Below are positions 1-7,873 of a stretch of 41,416 nucleotides of DNA, piece by piece. Position 1 is the first letter of the stretch. Every line of letters begins with the position of its first letter. A program made the translations under genes and the position numbers. The notes under the pieces are model-generated. The model searched no databases. It saw only the letters and a program-made list of their open reading frames with translations, and was not told the origin of the DNA. The stretch is from Aeromicrobium sp. (GTDB taxonomy: Bacteria; Actinomycetota; Actinomycetes; Propionibacteriales; Nocardioidaceae): positions 1-41,416 of the forward strand of contig JAOPXL010000009.1 of assembly GCA_025965175.1 (NCBI GenBank), in the 5' to 3' direction.

Positions 1-468
1 CGGCAGGCGTTCGTGCAGCACTACGACACCGACGTCCTCGACTCCGCGCTGCTGCGGATGGCGACCACCGAGTTCATCTCCCCCACGGACCCCCGATGGC
101 TGTCCACCCTGGCGGCGATGGACGAGGAGCTCGTCACCGACAGCCTCGTCTACCGCTACAACCCTGAGGCGTCACCCGACGGCCTCCGCGGCTCCGAGGG
201 CACGTTCTCGCTGTGCACGTTCGCCTACGTCGAGTCCCTGGCCCGGGCGGGCCAGCTGGAGAAGGCCCGTCTCACGTTCGAGAAGATGCTGACGTACGCC
301 AACCACCTCGGGCTGTACTCCGAGGAGATCGCCCCGACGGGCGAGCAGATCGGCAACTTCCCGCAGGCGTTCACCCACCTCGCCCTGATCGACGCGGCCC
401 TGACGCTCGACCACCTGCTCGACACGCAGCCGGCACCGCATCTCGAGAGGCCCATGAGGGTGACGTGA
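1..468 (+). CDS. Glycoside hydrolase family 15 protein, C-terminal part
   Basis: The reading frame is open from base 1, so the gene starts outside the window and only about the last 155 residues are seen. The sequence fits the end of the (alpha/alpha)6 barrel of bacterial GH15 enzymes (glucoamylase or trehalase type). Recognisable stretches are [15 protein letters not shown] and [21 protein letters not shown]; the Glu pair in YSEEI sits where this family keeps its catalytic base. The enzyme should hydrolyse alpha-glucosidic bonds in the cytoplasm; actinobacterial relatives are often trehalases. Substrate cannot be decided from this fragment. The next gene starts 2 nt after the stop, so the two are probably translated from one message. 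Confidence 0.85.
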   Translation, partial: RQAFVQHYDTDVLDSALLRMATTEFISPTDPRWLSTLAAMDEELVTDSLVYRYNPEASPDGLRGSEGTFSLCTFAYVESLARAGQLEKARLTFEKMLTYANHLGLYSEEIAPTGEQIGNFPQAFTHLALIDAALTLDHLLDTQPAPHLERPMRVT

Positions 469-470
469 CC

Positions 471-1244
471 ATGCGGACCGAGCGCATCGACAAGTGGGTC
501 CGGGCGTACTTCGATGGCGTCGCGATCGTGGAGAGCCGGGACCCGCTCCTGTTCTGGGAGGAGGACTTCCCGGTCCCCTCCTACGCGTTCGCCCACAGCG
601 ACGTGCGGACCGACCTGCTGACCGAGTCGCACGGCGAGCCGCCGCAGAAGCCGTCCTTCTTCCTGCCCAAGGGCCCGGTCTCGCAGTGGTACGACGTCAC
701 GGTCGGCCGACGCACCGCCCCGCACGCCGCCTGGGTGCGGGACGCCCCCGAGCTCAGCGACCGGCTGGTCCTGAGCTGGCAGCCCGGGCTCCTGGACCGA
801 TGGCTGGAGGAGGACGAGCAGGTGGCCGGTCACCCCCGGGACCCCTACAAGCGGGTCGAGACCCTGGCCAGCAGCCGGCACGTCGTCCTGCGCCTGGGCG
901 ACCTCACGCTGGCGGACAGCGCCCGGCCGATCCTCCTTCTCGAGACCAGCCTGCCGACGCGGTACTACCTGCCCCGCGAGGACGTGAACCTCGAGGCACT
1001 GACGCCGAGCAGCAACCGAAGCCACTGCCCGTACAAGGGCATCGCCGACCAGTACTGGAGCGTCACGGGCAACCCCGACGCCGTCGACATCGCCTGGTCC
1101 TACTCCGCTCCGCTACCCGCCGTCGAGAAGGTCGCGGGCCGGGTGGCGTTCTACAACGAGCTCGTCGACATCACGGTCGACGGTGCGCCCCAGCCGCGAC
1201 CGACCTCGCCGTTCAGCGCCAAGGAGCACCGGCCGACGATCTGA
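471..1244 (+). CDS. DUF427 domain protein
   Basis: A 257-residue protein beginning at the ATG 2 nt after the GH15 stop, most likely translationally coupled. It carries the DUF427 fold twice, roughly residues 20-110 and 125-235. The second copy shows the family pattern TRYYLPREDV, SHCPYKG and the tryptophan-rich AWSYSAPLPAVEKVAGRVAFYNE. DUF427 has no established biochemical role. No signal peptide or membrane segment is visible, so it should be cytosolic. Coupling to a glucan or trehalose hydrolase may be meaningful or incidental. It converges on the next gene with only 2 nt between stop codons. Confidence 0.85.
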   Translation: MRTERIDKWVRAYFDGVAIVESRDPLLFWEEDFPVPSYAFAHSDVRTDLLTESHGEPPQKPSFFLPKGPVSQWYDVTVGRRTAPHAAWVRDAPELSDRLVLSWQPGLLDRWLEEDEQVAGHPRDPYKRVETLASSRHVVLRLGDLTLADSARPILLLETSLPTRYYLPREDVNLEALTPSSNRSHCPYKGIADQYWSVTGNPDAVDIAWSYSAPLPAVEKVAGRVAFYNELVDITVDGAPQPRPTSPFSAKEHRPTI

Positions 1245-1246
1245 CC

Positions 1247-1588
1247 TCAGGACCGGTTGAGGTCGACCGCCTCGCGGATCAGGTCCACGAACGCGCCCTC
1301 GTCGAGCGAGTCGTCCTCACGGATGTCGATCGCCCGACGGGTGCCGGCATCGAGGCTCGCGTTGAACAGGCCGACGGGGTCCGGCAGCGACGCGCCCTTG
1401 GCGAAGGTCACCTTGACCTTGTCCTTGTAGGTCTCGAGCGTGCAGACCAGACCGGAGGACGAGAACGTCGGCACGCCGTCAGGGTTCGTCGCCTTGCGCC
1501 ACTTGGCCTCCTCGACGATGGCCGGCTCCGCCAGCACCACGAGCGAACGCACCTTCTCGACCGTCTGGGTCCGCCAATCCGCGCTCAT
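1247..1588 (-). CDS. DUF1801 (YdhG-like) small protein
   Basis: About 113 residues from the ATG at 1588; an in-frame ATG at 1606 would add six residues, and neither has a clear Shine-Dalgarno. Features of the DUF1801/YdhG fold: an N-terminal helix, EAKWRKATNPDGVPTFSSSG, then CTLETYKDKVKVTFAKGASLPDP and a closing helix. The family has a frataxin-like fold and no agreed function. Cytosolic. It is convergent with the DUF427 gene. Family assignment rests on pattern memory only. Confidence 0.7.
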   Translation of the reverse strand: MSADWRTQTVEKVRSLVVLAEPAIVEEAKWRKATNPDGVPTFSSSGLVCTLETYKDKVKVTFAKGASLPDPVGLFNASLDAGTRRAIDIREDDSLDEGAFVDLIREAVDLNRS

Positions 1589-1732
1589 GATGCCGACCCT
1601 ACTCATTGCCGGCGGCGAAGGCAGCCCCTTCCTCGGGCCCGGACGCGATGACGGCTGCGAGTCTCCGGCGGGGTAGGCTCGGACCAGTTCCGGACCGCCC
1701 TATCTAGCGGCACCGGGCTCGACGTCCCCGGC

Positions 1733-1779
1733 CGCACCAACGGCGCGGGGACACTTCTTTGCCCCGTGCCGTTGGTGCG
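1733..1779 (-). terminator. Strong hairpin after the STAS gene
   Basis: An 18-bp stem (1733-1750 with 1762-1779, one G-U pair) around an 11-nt loop lies 3 nt beyond the stop codon of the leftward STAS gene. No U-run follows, which is common for actinobacterial terminators. It is placed to end the STAS transcript before the DUF1801 gene. Confidence 0.7.
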
Positions 1780-1782
1780 CGC

Positions 1783-2145
1783 CTACGCGGGCTCGGCGGG
1801 GTCCTCGTCGGCCAGCACCGCGGCGAGCGTCGGACGGACCCGGAACAGCTGCTCCAGGCCCGCGATCCGGAAGATCGCGACGACCCTCCGGGTCGGGGCG
1901 ACGATGCCGACAGTGCGGCGGCGCAGGAGCATCTTCTTGCGGACCAGGATGAAGACGCCGAGACCGATCGAGTCGACGAAGGTCACTCGTGACAGGTCGA
2001 AGACCAGGCGGTCAGCGCCGCCGTCGGTGACCTCGGTGACGATCTCCCGCAGTCGCGGGGCCGACTCGATGTCGATCTCGCCGATCACCTCGATGACGGT
2101 GAAACGGTCGTCGTGCCGGACATTCACGTCCATCGAGTCGGTCAT
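1783..2145 (-). CDS. STAS domain anti-anti-sigma factor
   Basis: A 120-residue single-domain STAS protein starting at ATG 2145 (an upstream in-frame start at 2163 is possible). The beta strand FTVIEVIGEIDIESAPRL and the loop VDSIGLGVF are typical of SpoIIAA/RsbV/BldG proteins. Ser59 in DSIGLG is the expected phosphorylation site. Such proteins release sigma factors by binding an anti-sigma kinase when unphosphorylated. No anti-sigma kinase or sigma gene is adjacent, so its partner must lie elsewhere. A strong hairpin follows it, suggesting a one-gene transcript. Confidence 0.85.
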   Translation of the reverse strand: MTDSMDVNVRHDDRFTVIEVIGEIDIESAPRLREIVTEVTDGGADRLVFDLSRVTFVDSIGLGVFILVRKKMLLRRRTVGIVAPTRRVVAIFRIAGLEQLFRVRPTLAAVLADEDPAEPA

Positions 2146-2262
2146 GGTCGGTCCACTCCACACGCAAAGGTTCCTGTGATGAGGGAGGCGTCGTAGGCCC
2201 CCCGCGTGGCAGCTTCATTACCGCTCCCGATCATAGCGAGACCGGGCTGCCATGATTGACCC

Positions 2263-2913
2263 ATGTCCCTCGAGACCCCCGCGCACCGGATGACCGCCGA
2301 GTGGCTCGACACCTGGATGCACGTCCGGGGCCTCACCGCTGCGGAGCTGGACGGCTGGCCGCTCGTCCACGTCGGGTCACGGACGCGTGAGACCGAGCTG
2401 GTGTGCGTCGACCCCGGCGTCGACGCGTTCCGCCGCCTGATGGCTTCCATCGCCGGCGATCCGCGGGGCATGCTCACGGTCCTCGCCGACGACATCGGGC
2501 CCTACCGGATCTCCCGCCTGCCGCCCGGCGTGCGGGTCGACCGCGACGACGAGACCCTCATGACGACGATGCTGCGGGACGAGCCGGTCCCTCCGCTCGA
2601 GGACGACTTCACCTTCCGCTGGGACGTCGACGGCAACGTCGTGACCTACACCGTGGAGTGTGGGGACGCGGTGGCCGCCGAGGGCACGGTCGGCGTGCTC
2701 GGACCCGTCGCGACCTTCGACGCGGTCGAGACGACGCCACGGTTCCAGCGCCGGGGCCTCGGTCGCCACGTCATGGCGATCCTCACGGTGCAGGCGATGG
2801 GGCGGGGCGCCGATCGCGGTGTGCTCGCCGCGTCGGCACCGGGCCGGGCGCTCTACCGCTCGCTCGGCTGGGACCCCGCGCTCGAGATGCTGTCGCTGAT
2901 GGGCGCCGACTGA
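2263..2913 (+). CDS. GNAT family N-acetyltransferase
   Basis: A 216-residue protein with a GNAT domain in its C-terminal half. VETTPRFQRRGLGRHVMAIL is the acetyl-CoA binding motif A (Q/RxxGxG/A), and GRALYRSLGW is the C-terminal motif with the usual tyrosine. The N-terminal 90 residues are less familiar and may shape substrate choice. Substrate unknown. The start is 6 nt after CATGAT (2251-2256), a weak -10-like hexamer, so a leaderless mRNA is possible. It converges on the next gene with 2 nt between stops. Confidence 0.85.
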   Translation: MSLETPAHRMTAEWLDTWMHVRGLTAAELDGWPLVHVGSRTRETELVCVDPGVDAFRRLMASIAGDPRGMLTVLADDIGPYRISRLPPGVRVDRDDETLMTTMLRDEPVPPLEDDFTFRWDVDGNVVTYTVECGDAVAAEGTVGVLGPVATFDAVETTPRFQRRGLGRHVMAILTVQAMGRGADRGVLAASAPGRALYRSLGWDPALEMLSLMGAD

Positions 2914-2915
2914 CC

Positions 2916-3836
2916 TCACGGCTCGGCGGAGCGGCGGCAGACCTCGTCCCACGGCGTCGGCGCCATCGCGAAGTGGGCCCGGGCGGCGCTGTCGTCGAGG
3001 ACGTACGGCCGAGTCCACTGGTAGGACAGCTGGTGCAGCTCGCGGACGATCGACACGATCGGCGCCAGGGTCGCGAACACCGGCCCGGGGATCGCCGAGA
3101 CCTTCGGCGCCGGCCGGCCGACCGCGGCCATGACATCCGTCAGCGCCTGCTCCTGGGTCCGCGGAGGGTTGCTCGGCACGTGCCAGACCCGGCCGTGCGA
3201 CGACTCGTCCTCGGCGGCGGCCACCAGCAGCCGGGCGGCGTCGCGGACGTCGGTGAACGTGTGCGGCAGGTCCTTGCGACCGATGACCCAGGCGCGCCTG
3301 CCCCTCAGCAGGCCGGGGACCTGACGCGTCACGTGACCGTTGGGGCCCACGCCCGCCCCCATGTAGTCCGAGCCGCGGACCTCGACCGCGCGCAGACGCC
3401 CGGCGGCGTGCGCGGCCTTCGCCTCGGCCCACATCCGCGCGCGCAGGATGCCCTTGTGATCCTTCGCCGCGTCGGGCAGGCCTTCGTGCATCGGACCGTC
3501 GACGGGACCGTACGGATAGAGGTTGCCGGTGATCGCGTACACCGCACCGGTGCGCTCGGCCGCCGTCAGCATCGCCGCCGCCAACGGCGGCCAGACCTCC
3601 TCCCACGACCTGTAGTCGGTCGGGTTGGCACAGTTGTAGAGCACCGCGACGCCCGCTGCGGTCACCGACAGGGCCTCGGCGTCGGAGGCGTCCAGGCGCA
3701 CGTGGGTCACGCCGGGGATCGCGGTGTCGGTGCCGGAGCGGGTCGCGACGACGACCTGCGACCCACGGTCGGCGAGGAGCCCGGCGACGTGCCGGCCGAC
3801 TGGGCCGGCTCCGATCACGAGGTGGCGGTCGGACAT
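2916..3836 (-). CDS. NAD-dependent epimerase/dehydratase (extended SDR)
   Basis: A 306-residue Rossmann protein. The N-terminal VIGAGPVGRHVAGLLADRG is a dinucleotide-binding GxGxxG motif. NCANPTDYRSWEEVW, ITGNLYPYGPVDGPMHE and VEVRGSDYMGAGVGPNGH follow the atypical-SDR nucleoside-diphosphate-sugar epimerase pattern, with Tyr in the active-site region. Reaction unknown: these proteins act on nucleotide sugars or as NAD(P)H-dependent reductases. A start at 3836 is supported by AAGGAT 7 nt upstream. Cytosolic. Confidence 0.8.
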   Translation of the reverse strand: MSDRHLVIGAGPVGRHVAGLLADRGSQVVVATRSGTDTAIPGVTHVRLDASDAEALSVTAAGVAVLYNCANPTDYRSWEEVWPPLAAAMLTAAERTGAVYAITGNLYPYGPVDGPMHEGLPDAAKDHKGILRARMWAEAKAAHAAGRLRAVEVRGSDYMGAGVGPNGHVTRQVPGLLRGRRAWVIGRKDLPHTFTDVRDAARLLVAAAEDESSHGRVWHVPSNPPRTQEQALTDVMAAVGRPAPKVSAIPGPVFATLAPIVSIVRELHQLSYQWTRPYVLDDSAARAHFAMAPTPWDEVCRRSAEP

Positions 3837-3991
3837 GGCTGATCCTTCCCACGGGGCGAACGCTGCTCACGTCGAGCATCGCACTCTCCGGCGGCGAGAG
3901 GTGAGAAATACCTCACGCTTCCGACGCGACGTGGGGCGCTTCCGCGGGGTTCAATGGGGGGAGACCTGTTCAGCATCCCGCAAGGACTCAC

Positions 3992-4405
3992 ATGCCCCGC
4001 ATCTCACGCCGTACGTTCGTCGCCGCACCGGCCGACGTCGTCTGGTCGCTCGCCGACGACTTCGCCGAGTGGCACCCCAAGCTCCGCATCTACACCGTCG
4101 GCCCCGAAGCCTCCGCGGAGCTCGTGGTCTCGATCGTGGAGCGCGATGAGGAGGGCATGACCCTCTCGTACCACATGCCCGACCCACCGTTCGCGATCAA
4201 GGACCACCGCGCCACGATCCTGGTCGAGTCGGCCAGCGACTCCACGTCGTACGTCACGTGGTTCGCCGAGTTCACCGCGGACCCCACGCAGCTCGCGACG
4301 CTCGAGGACACCCTCGGCGACGACGTCTTCTCCCAGGCGCTCGACAACCTGGCCACCGCGGCGCAGGACACCTTCGGCGCCCGCCAGGTCGCCAACAGCA
4401 ACTGA
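3992..4405 (+). CDS. SRPBCC family protein
   Basis: A 137-residue single-domain START/Bet v1-like protein. The opening SRRTFVAAPADVVWSLADDFAEWHP is the typical first strand and helices of polyketide-cyclase/dehydrase-like SRPBCC proteins, and the C-terminal long helix is also present. The fold encloses a hydrophobic ligand cavity; no ligand can be named. AAGGA lies about 6 nt before the ATG. It converges with the TetR gene, whose stop is 7 nt away, so it is not part of the lipid operon beyond. Confidence 0.8.
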   Translation: MPRISRRTFVAAPADVVWSLADDFAEWHPKLRIYTVGPEASAELVVSIVERDEEGMTLSYHMPDPPFAIKDHRATILVESASDSTSYVTWFAEFTADPTQLATLEDTLGDDVFSQALDNLATAAQDTFGARQVANSN

Positions 4406-4412
4406 GCTTCGC

Positions 4413-5045
4413 TCAGCTCTTCCAGTCGTGGAAGCCGATCACGATCAGGCGCATCTGACGGCGAGCGCCCTCCTTGATCCTCTCCTCGAGGTCGGGGCGG
4501 TGGTCTGGCATGTCCACGACCTCCTCGGCGTTCGAGACCATGTTGCGGACGAACAGCCGTGACACCATCTGGACGTCGTCGGACGACCAGGTCTCGATGT
4601 TGGGCAGTCGGGCCAGCACCACGGCCAGCTCGCTGACGAACAGGTCCAGCTCGTGCTGGATCGCCCGCCGCACCGCCTCGGAGCCCCCCACCCGCTCACG
4701 GGCGACGAAGGCGAAGTGGGCCTTGCTCTGCTTGACCGTCTCGACCAAGACCTGGGCCGCCGCGTCGATGATGTTGTCGAAGACCTTGGGATCGCGCTGC
4801 GCCTCGCGGATCATCCGCCGCAGCGTCGAGAAGGACTGCTCGACCAGCGCGAGCCCGAGCTCGTCCATGGAGTCGAAGTGCCGGTAGAACGCCGTCGGCA
4901 CGATCCCGGCGTGACGGGCCACCTGTCGGAGGCTGATCTGCGCGAAACCCTGCGTCTGGCTGAGCTCCAACGCGGCGTCGAGGATCAGCTGCCGCGTGCG
5001 CTCCTTCTGCGCCTGACGCGAGGCGGTCTGGGCGGACTCGGTCAT
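4413..5045 (-). CDS. TetR family regulator, FabR/DesT-like by context
   Basis: A 210-residue TetR protein. The N-terminal helix-turn-helix spans about residues 35-67 (ISLRQVARHAGIVPTAFYRHF). The rest is the all-helical ligand domain. It is transcribed away from a reductase-desaturase operon and shares a 144-bp intergenic region holding two dyads, one of which resembles the operators I recall for E. coli FabR and Pseudomonas DesT. Those proteins bind acyl-CoAs and adjust desaturation. I infer the same job here: repression of the genes at 5190-11396 and of itself. The -10 hexamer lies 6 nt before the ATG, suggesting a leaderless mRNA. Confidence 0.8.
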   Translation of the reverse strand: MTESAQTASRQAQKERTRQLILDAALELSQTQGFAQISLRQVARHAGIVPTAFYRHFDSMDELGLALVEQSFSTLRRMIREAQRDPKVFDNIIDAAAQVLVETVKQSKAHFAFVARERVGGSEAVRRAIQHELDLFVSELAVVLARLPNIETWSSDDVQMVSRLFVRNMVSNAEEVVDMPDHRPDLEERIKEGARRQMRLIVIGFHDWKS

Positions 5046-5051
5046 GGCGAC

Positions 5052-5057
5052 AGCCTA
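5052..5057 (-). promoter_or_regulatory. -10 element of the TetR gene (leaderless)
   Basis: On the minus strand TAGGCT is followed by 6 nt and then the TetR ATG, so transcription should begin at or next to the start codon. No Shine-Dalgarno is present. The dyad at 5076-5089 would cover the matching -35 region. Confidence 0.5.
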
Positions 5058-5075
5058 GTGCCTGCCTTTTTTTCA

Positions 5076-5089
5076 GTGCACGCGTGTAC
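5076..5089. promoter_or_regulatory. Second TetR operator-like dyad
   Basis: GTGCACGCGTGTAC matches its reverse complement at 12 of 14 positions. It shares the GTRCNCGNGTNNAC character of the stronger site at 5152-5171 and overlaps the -35 region of the TetR promoter. It may serve autoregulation. Confidence 0.4.
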
Positions 5090-5151
5090 GCATCGTGGGA
5101 CAGGTCACGCGGCGTGTCGGTTGCACGCAGCGCACGCATCGGGCAGTATTT

Positions 5152-5171
5152 GAGTGTACGCACGTTCACTC
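5152..5171. promoter_or_regulatory. FabR/DesT-like operator before the lipid operon
   Basis: GAGTGTACGCACGTTCACTC matches its reverse complement at 16 of 20 positions; only positions 6/15 and 10/11 differ. It sits 18 nt before the reductase start codon, over the expected transcription start; TTGCAC at 5121 and CAGTAT at 5144 with 17 nt between are a plausible promoter. The pattern AGNGTACN4GTTCNCT agrees with the FabR operator as I remember it. Confidence 0.7.
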
Positions 5172-5189
5172 AACCGTGAGGAGGTTCCG

Positions 5190-6278
5190 GTGGGCATCAT
5201 TCGCAAGGCACTCACGTCCAAGCCCGTCGCCTCCCTGACCTCCCCGTTCACCGTTGACCACTACCTCGAGCAGATCCACCCCATGCTGGCCGCCGAGAAC
5301 GTTCGCGCCCGCGTCGTGGAGGTCCGCCGTGAGACCGGCGCCGCCAGCACCGTCGTGATGCGCCCCAACGGCGCCTGGAAGGGATTCGTCCCCGGCCAGC
5401 ACGTCCAGTTCGGCGTCGAGGTCAACGGCAAGCGTCGCGTCCGTGTCTTCTCCGTCTCGAGCTCCAAGGCCGCCAAGAAGGGCACCTTCAGCGTCTCGGT
5501 CAAGGCCCATCCCGACGGCTACGTGTCGCAGTTCCTGCATCAGGAGCTCGAGCCGGGCACGATCGTCTACCTCTCGCAGGCCGAGGGCGAGTTCGTCCTG
5601 CCCCGCGAAGTCCCCGCGTCCCTGCTGCTGGTCAGCGGCGGCTCGGGCATCACCCCGGTGATGTCGATGCTGCGCACCCTGCGCGACACGCGCCACAGCG
5701 GCCAGGTGACCTTCCTTCACTACGCGCGGTCGCGCGAGGACGAGATGTTCACGTCCGAGCTCGACGAGATCGCCGCGACCACCGACTTCCGGGTGGTCCG
5801 GGTCTACACGCGCCAGCCCGAGCCGGGCGCCGCGCTGGCGGGACGGTTCATCGTCGACCACCTCAAGCACCTCGGCGTCGACCCCGCCGGCACGCTGACC
5901 TTCGCCTGCGGGCCGGCCGGGCTGATCGCGGGAGTCCGCGACACCTACGCCGAGCTCGGCGCCGCCGACCAGCTCCGCATGGAGTACTTCAAGGTCCCTT
6001 CGGTGGACCTCGATGCGGCCGACGCCACCGGCATGCTGTCGTTCGACGACTCGAAGATGGAGGCGTTCAACTCCGGCGCCACGATCCTCGAGCAGGCCGA
6101 GACCGCCGGACTGAAGCCCGACTTCGGCTGCCGCATGGGCGTGTGCAACACCTGCGCCATCAAGAAGAACAGCGGCGCCGTCCGCCACGTCGTCAGCGGC
6201 GAGGTCAGTGCCAGCACCGACGAGACCATCAAGATCTGTGTCCAGGTCCCCATCGGCGACGTCAACGTCGCCCTCTGA
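5190..6278 (+). CDS. Ferredoxin reductase-type oxidoreductase, desaturase electron donor
   Basis: A 362-residue protein from GTG 5190, chosen because AGGAGGT (5179-5185) lies 5 nt upstream. Domain order: FAD-binding barrel with RVRVFSVSSS (84-92), NAD(P) domain with VSGGSGITPVMSMLR (148-162) and CGP, and a C-terminal 2Fe-2S domain with Cys314, Cys319, Cys322 and Cys350. It passes electrons from NAD(P)H through FAD and the iron-sulfur centre to a partner. The next gene is a membrane desaturase 16 nt downstream, the order seen in M. tuberculosis Rv3230c-desA3, where the reductase feeds the stearoyl-CoA desaturase. First gene of the putative TetR-controlled operon. Confidence 0.9.
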   Translation: MGIIRKALTSKPVASLTSPFTVDHYLEQIHPMLAAENVRARVVEVRRETGAASTVVMRPNGAWKGFVPGQHVQFGVEVNGKRRVRVFSVSSSKAAKKGTFSVSVKAHPDGYVSQFLHQELEPGTIVYLSQAEGEFVLPREVPASLLLVSGGSGITPVMSMLRTLRDTRHSGQVTFLHYARSREDEMFTSELDEIAATTDFRVVRVYTRQPEPGAALAGRFIVDHLKHLGVDPAGTLTFACGPAGLIAGVRDTYAELGAADQLRMEYFKVPSVDLDAADATGMLSFDDSKMEAFNSGATILEQAETAGLKPDFGCRMGVCNTCAIKKNSGAVRHVVSGEVSASTDETIKICVQVPIGDVNVAL

Positions 6279-6294
6279 GCCAAGGAGATCACCC

Positions 6295-7617
6295 GTGGCC
6301 GCACTCACGACCGCCATCGCCCGCACATTGAAGAAGAACAAGAACGCGCCGATCAAGCCCCGCAGCGCGAGCCGGCACAACGCCGCGCCCCTGACGCTGA
6401 TCAACCCGTTGTCGGAGACGCCGGCGACGATCGGCCTGGACTACATGACGTACGAGCAGCTCGACGAGTTCGGTCGTGAGCTCGACACGGTCCGCCAGCG
6501 GGTGCTCGACGACCTCGGCCAGAAGGACGCTGACTACATCCGCCGCATCATCCGCCTGCACAAGGCCGCTGAGGTGCTGGGCCGCATCGGCGTCTTCATG
6601 CCGTTCTTCTGGCCCGCGTTCGTCGCCGGCATCGTGCTGCTCGCGGTCGCCAAGATCCTCGACAACATGGAGATCGGCCACAACGTCATGCACGGCCAGT
6701 ACGACTGGATGAACGACCCGATGATCGACGGCGCCCGCTACGAGTGGGACAACATCGCGCCGGCGCAGGACTGGAAGCACGGCCACAACTACATCCACCA
6801 CACCTACACCAACATCCACGGCATGGACCGGGACATCGGCTACAACATGTTCCGCATCGACGAGGACCAGCCGTGGTACGCCACGCACCGGTTCAACCTG
6901 CCGCTCGCGTTCGTCCTGATGCTGGTGTTCGAGTGGGGCATCATGTACCACGGTGTCGAGCTCGACCAGTACCTCCACGGCAAGATCACCAAGGAGGACT
7001 TCCAGGGTCGCAAGAAGCGTGCCTTCCGCAAGATCCGCAAGCAGGTCTTCAAGGACTACATCGCCTGGCCCGTGCTCGGGCTGGCCCTGGTCCCGTTCGT
7101 CGGCTGGTGGGCCCCGCTCGCGATCCTGGGCGCCAACGTCGCCGCCAACGTCATCCGCAACGTGTGGACGTTCCTGATCATCTTCTGCGGTCACTTCCCC
7201 GCCGAGGTGCAGACCTTCGCCGAGGAGGACGCGCAGAACGAGAGCCGCGGCCAGTGGTACCTGCGTCAGCTGCTCGGCTCGGCCAACATCTCCGGCCACA
7301 CGCCGTTCCACGTCATGACCGGCAACCTGAGCTTCCAGATCGAGCACCACCTGTTCCCCGACATCCCGGCCCGTCGCTATCCCGAGGTCGCCGAGGACGT
7401 CAAGCTCCTGGTCGAGAAGTACGGTCTGCAGTACAACTCCGGTCGCCTGTCCAAGCAGCTCGGCAGCGTCGTCCGCCAGCTCGCGAAGCTCGGGCACAAG
7501 CCCAGCGATCCGTACAAGATCGGCAACAGCCCCGAGTCGAAGGCGCTGCGCCGCGCCAAGCGCGAGGAGGCCGCGCGTCGCCTCGAGGAGTCGCGTGCGC
7601 CACAATTGACCTCCTAG
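6295..7617 (+). CDS. Membrane fatty-acid (acyl-CoA) desaturase, DesA3-like
   Basis: A 440-residue integral membrane di-iron desaturase from GTG 6295, with AAGGAGA 7 nt upstream. Histidine clusters: HNVMH (129-133), HGHNYIHH (162-169) and QIEHH (348-352). Hydrophobic segments lie near 98-122, 200-220 and 258-300. The family inserts a cis double bond, typically delta-9 in stearoyl-CoA to give oleoyl-CoA, using O2 and electrons from the reductase encoded just upstream. Its product would be the substrate for the fatty-acid methyltransferase at 9876. Basic N-terminus (TLKKNKN) fits a cytoplasmic start. Confidence 0.9.
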   Translation: MAALTTAIARTLKKNKNAPIKPRSASRHNAAPLTLINPLSETPATIGLDYMTYEQLDEFGRELDTVRQRVLDDLGQKDADYIRRIIRLHKAAEVLGRIGVFMPFFWPAFVAGIVLLAVAKILDNMEIGHNVMHGQYDWMNDPMIDGARYEWDNIAPAQDWKHGHNYIHHTYTNIHGMDRDIGYNMFRIDEDQPWYATHRFNLPLAFVLMLVFEWGIMYHGVELDQYLHGKITKEDFQGRKKRAFRKIRKQVFKDYIAWPVLGLALVPFVGWWAPLAILGANVAANVIRNVWTFLIIFCGHFPAEVQTFAEEDAQNESRGQWYLRQLLGSANISGHTPFHVMTGNLSFQIEHHLFPDIPARRYPEVAEDVKLLVEKYGLQYNSGRLSKQLGSVVRQLAKLGHKPSDPYKIGNSPESKALRRAKREEAARRLEESRAPQLTS

Positions 7618-7642
7618 CCACCTGCGAGCAAGGGGACCCCCG

Positions 7643-7858
7643 ATGGCACTGAGCCGGCGTGAGATCGCGAAGGACGTCCTGCAGCAGTCCACGGAGGCGG
7701 CGATCGGCAGCGCCGGTCACGTCGTGGCGATCCTGTTCGAGACGGCCCGCAAGATCACGACCGAGGTCGGTGCCTTCGGCACGGAGATCTTCGAGATCGC
7801 CGAGGCGAGCAAGAGAGCAGGACAGGACGACGAGGACACCCATCCGGCTGCCGAGTAG
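7643..7858 (+). CDS. Small helical protein of unknown function in the lipid operon
   Basis: A 71-residue protein with a good Shine-Dalgarno (AAGGGGA, 6 nt before ATG), 25 nt after the desaturase stop and 15 nt before the FAD oxidoreductase. I do not recognise it. It should be mostly helical, with an amphipathic stretch around residues 16-50 (VVAILFETARKITTEVGAF) and an acidic tail (QDDEDTHPAAE). There is no clear transmembrane segment, but the apolar face could lie on a membrane or on a partner enzyme. Its place inside a tightly packed operon and third-position G/C bias argue that it is real. Confidence 0.7.
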   Translation: MALSRREIAKDVLQQSTEAAIGSAGHVVAILFETARKITTEVGAFGTEIFEIAEASKRAGQDDEDTHPAAE

Positions 7859-7873
7859 CAACGAACCACTCCC

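Noticed and set aside
2377-3879. Open frame of 500 codons on the minus strand
   Set aside because: Crosses the GNAT gene and out-of-frame over the epimerase; Arg-rich product, no motif.
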